The notes below the pieces were generated by a model. That model saw nothing but the letters and a program-made list of their open reading frames with translations. It did no database searches and was not told where the DNA came from. Below are positions 38,401 through 43,349 of a stretch of DNA of 43,349 bases, in pieces. Source of the DNA: an uncultured Eubacteriales bacterium (GTDB lineage Bacteria > Bacillota > Clostridia > Christensenellales > Aristaeellaceae); the NCBI GenBank assembly GCA_902778055.1, contig CACYWL010000028.1, forward strand, positions 1 through 43,349, given 5' to 3'. Numbering within the stretch: position 1 is the stretch's first letter; each line of letters begins with the position of its first letter. A program made the translations under genes and the position numbers.

Positions 38401-40293
38401 CTATTCCCGGACCCAGACACGCATATCCTTCGGTTCCCGGTTGGCCCAGGCGAAATAGGGGATGGCCGTCAGCGTCTGGGGCTCATAGGCGGGCCGGCGG
38501 GTACTGTACAGGCTGTCCGCTGAGTCCTTCCGGCGGAAGCCCGGAATCTGCATCTTCCGGATTCCGTCCGGAAGGGAGCCGTCCGGCTCCAGCATCCGGA
38601 TTTCACCCTCCGGATCCGCCTTCAGGTTCCACAGGGGTTCCGGATTGTCGCATCCCTCCAGACAGTAAACCAGCGGTCCGAAGGCAAAGGCCACGCAACC
38701 CGCGTCCTGCCGGATCAGCTCATGGGAATAAAGCCTGCGGGGCTCCATGGGCAGCACCAGCCGGATCGCGTGTTTTCCCTTTCCGGGCTCCAGACAGACG
38801 AATCCCTTCTCCGGTTTCACCGGCACCTTCTGCCCGTCCACGCTCAGCGAAACCTTCTCCGTTTCCGCCCATCCGGGAATCCTCAGCCAGATCCTCGTTT
38901 CCTCCCGGATGTCCGCCTCATAGTTCAGTTCGCCGCCCCAGGGGTAATCCGTTTTCAGCGACAGGCTGGCCCGCTCACAGTCCACCGTTCCGTCCAGGTA
39001 CTGGTGAACCGTGATCTCGCCGCCCTGATCCTGAACCGCGTATTCCCTGAGGGAGGTCAGCAGGCGGGCCACATTGGGCGGGCAGCAGGCGCAGGCATAC
39101 CATTTGGGCCGTTCGGGGAGGTCATGCTTCAGTCCTTCCTGGACACCGGAAACGCCCTGTACCGCCTCCAGGGGATTGACATAGAAAAACCGGTCCGCAT
39201 TCAGGCTCACGCCTGCCAGCACGGTATTATACAGCGCCGTCTCCGCCGCGTCTCCGTATTTGCCGTCCCGTTCCAGCAGGCTCATGGCCCGGCTGAAGAA
39301 GCACAGCGCCACCGAGGCGCAGGTTTCGGCGTAGGCCGTGTCATTGGGCAGCTCATACTTCCCCATGAAGGCCTCTCCGTGAACCGTGGCTCCCAGGCCG
39401 CCGGTCACATACATTTTTTGATCCACCGCGCTGTGCCAGAGCTTCCGGCAGGCTTCCGCCAGCTCTTTGTCCCCGGTCTCCGCAGCCACATCGGCCATCC
39501 CGGTATAAAGATACAGCGCACGCACCGCATGCCCCACGGCCTCCTCCTGTTCCCGCACAGGCTGATGGGCCTGGTAATACGAAAGGTTCACCGGATCCTT
39601 TCTCCCGGTCCAGTGGCTGATTCCTCCCCGCCGCTCCCATTCTTCCAGAAAGAAGTTCGGCTCCGTTCCCCGCTGATCCAGGAAATAGCGGCTCAGCTTC
39701 AGGTATTTTTCATTTCCGGTCTCCCGATACAGTCGGTACAGGGCCAATTCCGCCTCGGGATGCCCCGGATAGCCGTGGAGCTTTCCCTCCTCCGGGCCGA
39801 TGACCGTATCGATATGATCCGCCATCCGCTGCATGATATCCAGGAACGCCCGTTTCCCGGTGGCCTGATGGTAGGCCACCGCGCCTTCCGTCAGATGTCC
39901 GAAGCAATACAGCTCGTGGCAGTCCTGCAGGTTGGTCCAACGCCGGCCGGGCTGCCGGATGGTAAACCAGGTGTTCAGGTAGCCGTCCTCCTGCTGGGCT
40001 TTTCCGATGATCTCAACGATTTCGTCAACTTCCCTTTCCAGCTCCGGATCCGGCGAAATCATCAGCCGATAGGCTGCCGCCTCGATCCACTTGCCGACAT
40101 CGCTGTCCTGAAAGACCATGCCGTGGAATTCTCCCTCCGACAGCCCCGCGGCGATTTTAAAATTCTCCAGCGCGTGGGACGGCTCCGTGTCCGGCTCCTC
40201 ATCCTTCAGGATGGACAGCTGCAGCGGAATCATCCGATCGCACACCTGTCTGATTTTTGCACTCCAGAATCCCTCGCCAAGCTGATACTTCAT
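38401..40293 (-). CDS. Beta-L-arabinofuranosidase-like glycoside hydrolase, GH127
   Basis: A protein of 630 residues. The ATG at 40293 follows AGAGGGA and gives the family N-terminus (GEGFWSAKIRQVCDRMIP). The (alpha/alpha)6 barrel carries DSDVGKWIEAAAYRL, QQEDGYLNTWF, CHELYCFGHLTEGAVAYHQA, and TAYAETCASVALCFF, which contains the catalytic-region Glu. C403 and C404 in ACCPPNVARL match the Zn-bound Cys pair that includes the Cys nucleophile of GH127 enzymes such as HypBA1 (658 residues). The C-terminal beta domain follows. There is no signal peptide, which suggests intracellular removal of beta-L-arabinofuranose from arabinan, extensin or related oligosaccharides. The exact sugar is inference. 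It has its own good promoter. Confidence 0.92.
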   Translation of the reverse strand: MKYQLGEGFWSAKIRQVCDRMIPLQLSILKDEEPDTEPSHALENFKIAAGLSEGEFHGMVFQDSDVGKWIEAAAYRLMISPDPELEREVDEIVEIIGKAQQEDGYLNTWFTIRQPGRRWTNLQDCHELYCFGHLTEGAVAYHQATGKRAFLDIMQRMADHIDTVIGPEEGKLHGYPGHPEAELALYRLYRETGNEKYLKLSRYFLDQRGTEPNFFLEEWERRGGISHWTGRKDPVNLSYYQAHQPVREQEEAVGHAVRALYLYTGMADVAAETGDKELAEACRKLWHSAVDQKMYVTGGLGATVHGEAFMGKYELPNDTAYAETCASVALCFFSRAMSLLERDGKYGDAAETALYNTVLAGVSLNADRFFYVNPLEAVQGVSGVQEGLKHDLPERPKWYACACCPPNVARLLTSLREYAVQDQGGEITVHQYLDGTVDCERASLSLKTDYPWGGELNYEADIREETRIWLRIPGWAETEKVSLSVDGQKVPVKPEKGFVCLEPGKGKHAIRLVLPMEPRRLYSHELIRQDAGCVAFAFGPLVYCLEGCDNPEPLWNLKADPEGEIRMLEPDGSLPDGIRKMQIPGFRRKDSADSLYSTRRPAYEPQTLTAIPYFAWANREPKDMRVWVRE

Positions 40294-40440
40294 GCTGATT
40301 CCCTCTTCTTTCCGTATTTCGGCTCTGCCCGCCAAATCAGTCGGTCATCCGTATTCCTTCGCCGGCTTTCTCATCACGTCCCGTCCGTCTTCCGGCAGCG
40401 CAGCGGCATCCCATTTCAGCAGCTGTCGATGGCCAGGATG

Positions 40441-40469
40441 ATTTTACTATATTCCCGGCGAACTGACAA
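40441..40469 (-). promoter_or_regulatory. Promoter of the GH127 gene
   Basis: TTGTCA (40469-40464) and TAAAAT (40446-40441) on the minus strand are separated by 17 nt. Each is one mismatch from consensus. Confidence 0.75.
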
Positions 40470-40517
40470 ACCCGGACCTGGATCTCCCGTTTCCTGAAGG
40501 GCACCCCTCTTTTGTGC

Positions 40518-40554
40518 AAAAAGGCCCCGGCAGCCGGTTACGGCTGACGGGGCC
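40518..40554 (-). terminator. Orphan terminator-like hairpin
   Basis: On the minus strand GGCCCCG and CGGGGCC form the outer stem, AGCCG and CGGCT the inner stem around a TAAC loop, and five T follow. No minus-strand gene lies just upstream, so it may end antisense transcription from the lactate dehydrogenase side or close a small RNA. On the plus strand the T tract is poor. Confidence 0.65.
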
Positions 40555-40616
40555 CTGGTTTGTTTTATCGGCGTTATAATTCGAGCCGTCGCCCTGCGGT
40601 ACGGAACCGGTCGGAA

Positions 40617-40645
40617 TTGACAGAAAAGCTCCTGTATGGCAGAAT
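40617..40645 (+). promoter_or_regulatory. Promoter of the D-lactate dehydrogenase operon
   Basis: A perfect TTGACA (40617-40622), a 17-nt spacer and CAGAAT (40640-40645). The start codon is 141 nt downstream. Confidence 0.65.
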
Positions 40646-40786
40646 CTCAGCGGACAGTTTACAGGGTTGTTTCCATAGCGGAGATAAACGCAGAACGCTG
40701 TTCTTCCTGACGGACAGGGCACAGGCGCTGCGTCGGAATCATAGAAAATAATCCGGATGTCCGGATGTGATCGGGAGGTTGAAATC

Positions 40787-41824
40787 ATGATCAGGGTTGC
40801 TTTTTTTGATGCCAAGGCTTACGACAGGCCTTCCTTTGAACACTACGGCAGTGAGCACGACATGCAGTTCCGATTTCTGGAAACGAAGCTGAACGAGGAT
40901 ACCGTGGAGCTGGCCCGGGGCTGCGACGCCGTCTGCGTTTTTGTCAACGACACGGTGAATGCGGCGGTCATTGACAGGCTGTACGACATCGGGGTGAAGC
41001 TCATTGCCCTGCGCTCCGCCGGGTACAACAATGTGGACGTGCAGGCCGCCTTCGGGAAAATCCACGTGGTGCACGTGCCGGCCTATTCTCCTTACGCCGT
41101 GGCCGAGCATGCCATCGCGCTCCTGCTGACCTCCGTGCGGCGCATCCACAAGGCCTACAACCGTACGCGGGAGTTCAACTTCTCCCTGAACGGCCTGACG
41201 GGCTTCGACTTTCACGGAAAAACCGTGGGCGTGATCGGCACCGGCAAAATCGGCCGGATCTTCATCGACATCTGCCGGGGCTTCGGCATGAAGGTCATTG
41301 CCTATGACCTTTTCCCTGCGCAGGACAGCGGCATCGAATATGTGACGCTGGATGAGCTGTTTGCCCGGAGCGACGTGATCTCCCTCCACTGCCCGCTGAC
41401 CGACGGGACCCGGCACATGATCAACGCCGCCGCCATTGAAAAGATGAAAAAAGGCGTAGTGATCGTCAATACGTCCCGAGGCGCGCTGATTGATGCCGAA
41501 GCGCTGCTGGAAGGCATCAAGGCCCGGAAGATCGGCGCCGCCTGCCTGGATGTGTACGAGGAAGAAGCAGACATCTTCTTTGAGGATCGCTCGGGACATA
41601 TTCTGAACGATGAACTGCTTTCCCGTCTGATTTCCATGCCCAATGTGATCGTCACCTCCCATCAGGCTTTCCTGACGGAGGAAGCGCTGAACAACATTGC
41701 GGAAACCACCGTCGGCAATATCCTCTCCTGCTTTGAAAACGACGGCGTCTGCAACAATGAGCTCTGCTACCGCTGCGGCAGCATCGAACGGTGCAAAAAA
41801 GAACGGAAAGAAAAGTGCTTCTGA
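40787..41824 (+). CDS. D-lactate dehydrogenase (D-2-hydroxyacid dehydrogenase family)
   Basis: A protein of 345 residues that reduces pyruvate to D-lactate with NADH, regenerating NAD+ in fermentation. The ATG at 40787 follows GGGAGG by 8 nt. The Rossmann motif GVIGTGKIGR is near residue 145. Catalytic residues R231 (NTSRGALID), E260 (DVYEEEAD) and H292 (VTSHQAFL) are spaced 29 and 61 from the Arg, exactly as R235, E264 and H296 of Lactobacillus D-LDH. The D-LDH-specific block with IFFEDRSGHILND supports this over other hydroxyacid dehydrogenases. The C-terminus is extended with Cys-rich residues (NNELCYRCGS and KKERKEKCF). It heads a transcription unit with the HAD gene. Confidence 0.92.
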   Translation: MIRVAFFDAKAYDRPSFEHYGSEHDMQFRFLETKLNEDTVELARGCDAVCVFVNDTVNAAVIDRLYDIGVKLIALRSAGYNNVDVQAAFGKIHVVHVPAYSPYAVAEHAIALLLTSVRRIHKAYNRTREFNFSLNGLTGFDFHGKTVGVIGTGKIGRIFIDICRGFGMKVIAYDLFPAQDSGIEYVTLDELFARSDVISLHCPLTDGTRHMINAAAIEKMKKGVVIVNTSRGALIDAEALLEGIKARKIGAACLDVYEEEADIFFEDRSGHILNDELLSRLISMPNVIVTSHQAFLTEEALNNIAETTVGNILSCFENDGVCNNELCYRCGSIERCKKERKEKCF

Positions 41825-41904
41825 GCATCGCTTCCATGACAGCACGGAAGGACGCCGCACAGCACTCTTGAAATACGGACAGCTGATTCTGGGAGAGTGA
41901 GCCG

Positions 41905-42792
41905 ATGGAATACATCAGAAAGAAGAAGGAAACCCTGCCGGTACTGGCGATATGCTATGATTTTGACAAGACGCTGACGCCGGATGATATGCAGGCGCAG
42001 GGGTATATTCAGAGTGTCGGATACGATGTTCAGCAGTTCTGGGATGAAACGGATGCCCTGGCTCATGCCCACGGAATGGACTCCAATCTGGCCTATATGT
42101 TCAAGATGGTGCAGGAAGCCGAAGGCAACCTGATCCTGAACCGTCAGTCGCTGATGGATTACGGAGCAAAGGTACAGGTTTTTCCCGGTGTGGAAGACTG
42201 GTTTGAACGGATACGGCATTTCGCCGCGGAGCATGGGGTCCTGGTGGAGCATTACATCATCTCCTCCGGGCTTCAGGAAATGATCGAAGGGACTAAAATG
42301 GCGAAGGAAGGCGCTTTTGAGCGGATATATGCCAGCTCCTTCTATTACAATGACCGCGGCCTGGCCAAATGGCCGGCGCAGGTGGTCAACTATACCAACA
42401 AGACCCAGTTCCTGTTCCGGATCGAGAAGGGCACGCTGGATGTGAATGACCCCGCCGTGAATGAATTCTTCCCGCCGGATCAGGTGAGGGTTCCGTTCCG
42501 GAATATGGTTTATATCGGAGACAGCGATACGGATATTCCCTGCATGAAGCTGGTGAACATCAACGGAGGCCACGCCATCGGCGTCTACAATCCGGATACC
42601 GGGAAAAAGGAAAAGGTGCAGAAGATGATGCGGGATTACCGTATCCGATACTATGCCCCCGCGGATTATACGGACGGCTCCGAGCTGGACGGGCTGGTGA
42701 AAAAGATCATTCTTCGCACGGCTGCAAATGAAGAGCTGGAGACAATTCATTTCCGCTGTGCGGAGGAATCGGAGGAATGCCCGAATGGCTGA
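41905..42792 (+). CDS. HAD-superfamily phosphatase
   Basis: A protein of 295 residues. Motif I is YDFDKTLTPDD (D19 nucleophile, D21 acid/base) and motif IV is YIGDSDTDIPCMKL. The Ser of HYIISSG fits motif II and a Lys near NKTQFLF fits motif III. A large cap lies between (residues about 30-100). This resembles HAD enzymes of the PSP-like type acting on small phosphorylated metabolites. GGGAGAGTGAGCCG precedes the ATG. It lies 80 nt after D-lactate dehydrogenase and overlaps the following small gene by 8 nt. Substrate unknown. Confidence 0.88.
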   Translation: MEYIRKKKETLPVLAICYDFDKTLTPDDMQAQGYIQSVGYDVQQFWDETDALAHAHGMDSNLAYMFKMVQEAEGNLILNRQSLMDYGAKVQVFPGVEDWFERIRHFAAEHGVLVEHYIISSGLQEMIEGTKMAKEGAFERIYASSFYYNDRGLAKWPAQVVNYTNKTQFLFRIEKGTLDVNDPAVNEFFPPDQVRVPFRNMVYIGDSDTDIPCMKLVNINGGHAIGVYNPDTGKKEKVQKMMRDYRIRYYAPADYTDGSELDGLVKKIILRTAANEELETIHFRCAEESEECPNG

Positions 42793-42943
42793 CGGAGAAT
42801 GGATTATGCACGGCTGCAGCGCTGTCAACAGCTGTGATGAACCGCCGGAAGAATCCTGCCGGAAAATCATGGATCAGATCCGGAAGCACTTCCCCACGGC
42901 CGATGAAGCCGCGGTAAGAAAAGTGATCGGCATCAGGAAATAA
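42785..42943 (+). CDS. Small protein of 52 residues, unknown function
   Basis: The ATG at 42785 overlaps the HAD stop codon by 8 nt (ATGGCTGA) and is preceded by GGAGG at a good distance, so translation is coupled to the HAD gene. The sequence begins MADGEWIMHGCSAVNSC, then has an acidic segment with two more Cys-flanked residues, a helix RKIMDQIRKHFPTADEA, and ends VIGIRK. The two Cys-containing halves may bind metal or form a disulfide. I recognise no family. It is probably a real gene because of the start signals and tight coupling. Confidence 0.55.
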   Translation: MADGEWIMHGCSAVNSCDEPPEESCRKIMDQIRKHFPTADEAAVRKVIGIRK

Positions 42944-42950
42944 CTTATCC

Positions 42951-42985
42951 GGCTACTTCTGTCGAAAACTATGACAGAAGTAGCC
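42951..42985 (+). repeat. Perfect 13-bp stem-loop after the small gene
   Basis: GGCTACTTCTGTC and GACAGAAGTAGCC pair perfectly around a nine-base loop, 7 nt after the stop codon at 42943. There is no T run, so it may protect the mRNA 3' end or pause the polymerase rather than terminate on its own. Confidence 0.65.
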
Positions 42986-43005
42986 CTACAACTGAATAAA
43001 TGCTT

Positions 43006-43040
43006 GGGGAACCTGCTTTCTAGTGGGTTCCCCCTATTTC
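43006..43040 (+). terminator. Intrinsic terminator of the D-LDH/HAD unit
   Basis: GGGGAACC and GGTTCCCC form an 8-bp stem around a 12-base loop, followed by CTATTTC. The U tract is weak but the position after the stem-loop fits an operon end. Confidence 0.65.
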
Positions 43041-43167
43041 GATGGTGTTCTTTGCAAGAAAAACGAAGTATTTCAATGAAATCCGCAGAAATAATTCAAA
43101 ACAGAGTCAATACAATGTGAAATTCACAGAAAACGAGAAAAATATGAAGAAAAACCTTTTCTAATAT

Positions 43168-43184
43168 TTTGACTTTCTTTGACC
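43168..43184 (-). promoter_or_regulatory. CtsR operator overlapping the promoter -35
   Basis: The minus strand reads GGTCAAAGAAAGTCAAA, a full match to the CtsR heptad tandem (R)GTCAAANAN(R)GTCAAA. It covers the -35 of the downstream promoter, where a heat-shock repressor would sit. The match is from the published consensus as I remember it. Confidence 0.8.
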
Positions 43185-43197
43185 TTAGATATATCAT
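43169..43197 (+). promoter_or_regulatory. Heat-shock promoter of the partial Hsp20 gene
   Basis: TTGACT (43169-43174), a 17-nt spacer and TATCAT (43192-43197) form a sigma-A promoter. The leader to the ATG at 43316 is 118 nt long. Confidence 0.7.
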
Positions 43198-43315
43198 ATA
43201 GGCACCATCAAGGGAGGGGGATCGAGAGAGAGCCCGAACAAGATGGAATTAATGCGACCCTGCAAGCGTGGCAATGAACCAAGCGTACAAGGCCAATGAA
43301 TTGGAGGTTTGCATT

Positions 43316-43349
43316 ATGAGTACTTATCTTCCTACCGTGTTTGGTGAAA
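43316..43349 (+). CDS. Start of a probable Hsp20 small heat-shock protein, partial
   Basis: The ATG follows TTGGAGG by 7 nt. Only MSTYLPTVFGE is visible before the window ends. Clostridial Hsp20 proteins often start with a Pro-x-x-FGENLFDD block, which this fits as far as it goes. The upstream CtsR box and the long leader are typical of heat-shock genes. With eleven residues the identity is tentative: another CtsR-regulated chaperone gene would be the alternative. Confidence 0.5.
   Translation, partial: MSTYLPTVFGE

Larger units (their letters stand above)
40294..40786. other. Divergent region between GH127 and D-lactate dehydrogenase genes
   Basis: It contains a strong promoter for each side and, between them, a large GC-rich hairpin followed by T on the minus strand. 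No gene is visible. The hairpin has no annotated gene upstream of it on that strand. Confidence 0.6.
42944..43315. other. Region upstream of the heat-shock gene
   Basis: Two stem-loops close the D-lactate dehydrogenase unit. An AT-rich stretch follows, then a promoter with a CtsR-like operator, and a leader of about 115 nt with no gene in it. Confidence 0.6.

Noticed and set aside
38193..38420. Minus-strand frame rich in Ala, Gly, Glu and Ser
   Set aside because: Low-complexity, overlaps the GH127 stop, no ribosome binding site, no family match.
40757..40786. Longer start for D-lactate dehydrogenase
   Set aside because: The in-frame ATG at 40787 has GGGAGG at 8 nt and matches the family's N-terminus; the upstream start has no ribosome site.

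Overview
The window looks like chromosomal DNA of a GC-rich, fermentative, glycan-degrading Gram-positive anaerobe, probably a gut or rumen member of the Clostridia. The clues are strong AGGAGG-type ribosome binding sites, many intrinsic terminators, the family content (clostripain-type protease, DUF4298, DUF503, D-lactate dehydrogenase, GPH sugar symporter, many glycoside hydrolases) and a CtsR-type heat-shock operator at the right end. The taxon is inferred from gene content only. No tRNA, rRNA or CRISPR array was seen.

Layout. 1-2302: a secreted protein with an InlB B-type repeat (cut by the window edge) and a two-gene membrane/phosphodiester-glycosidase-like pair, all on the minus strand. 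2675-2773: a truncated GNAT acetyltransferase. 11438-2878: a compact five-gene minus-strand operon of GPH symporter, GH2, sugar isomerase/epimerase, GH78 alpha-L-rhamnosidase and GH43 with an F5/8C-like domain. Its genes overlap or nearly touch and it ends at a strong terminator. It is divergent from an AraC-family regulator whose DNA-binding domain carries an internal deletion and frameshift. 15312-12949: GH36 alpha-galactosidase and DUF503. 15382-17211: a decayed patch with a truncated SDR gene, a frameshifted phage/ICE-type replication protein, five 11-bp iteron-like repeats and other short tandem repeats. 17212-21778: a DUF218 exported protein and a large soluble hybrid histidine kinase, each bounded by copies of one short dispersed repeat. 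23046-21829: DNA polymerase IV. 29499-23543: a complete type I restriction-modification operon (hsdR, hsdM, hsdS) with a small ribbon-helix-helix gene joined to its 3' end. 29822-30571: a second isomerase/epimerase. 36580-30694: GGDEF/EAL protein, DUF4298, a secreted protein and a C11 protease. 40293-36882: GH127 and DUF2264 enzymes. 40787-42943: D-lactate dehydrogenase, a HAD phosphatase and a 52-residue protein. 43316-end: start of a probable Hsp20 gene under a CtsR box.

How it fits together. The hydrolases (GH2, GH36, GH43, GH78, GH127, DUF2264) have no convincing signal peptides, and with the GPH symporter they suggest import of small rhamnose-, galactose- and arabinose-containing oligosaccharides that are trimmed in the cytoplasm. 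The isomerase/epimerases, D-lactate dehydrogenase and HAD enzyme would act further downstream. The main points for a second look are the decayed replication locus with its iterons, the broken AraC regulator beside an intact operon, the RM operon with an extra RHH gene and look-alike gene junctions around hsdS, the altered SAM-binding motif of HsdM, and the repeat family that brackets single genes. I did not find a clearly new multi-gene system.
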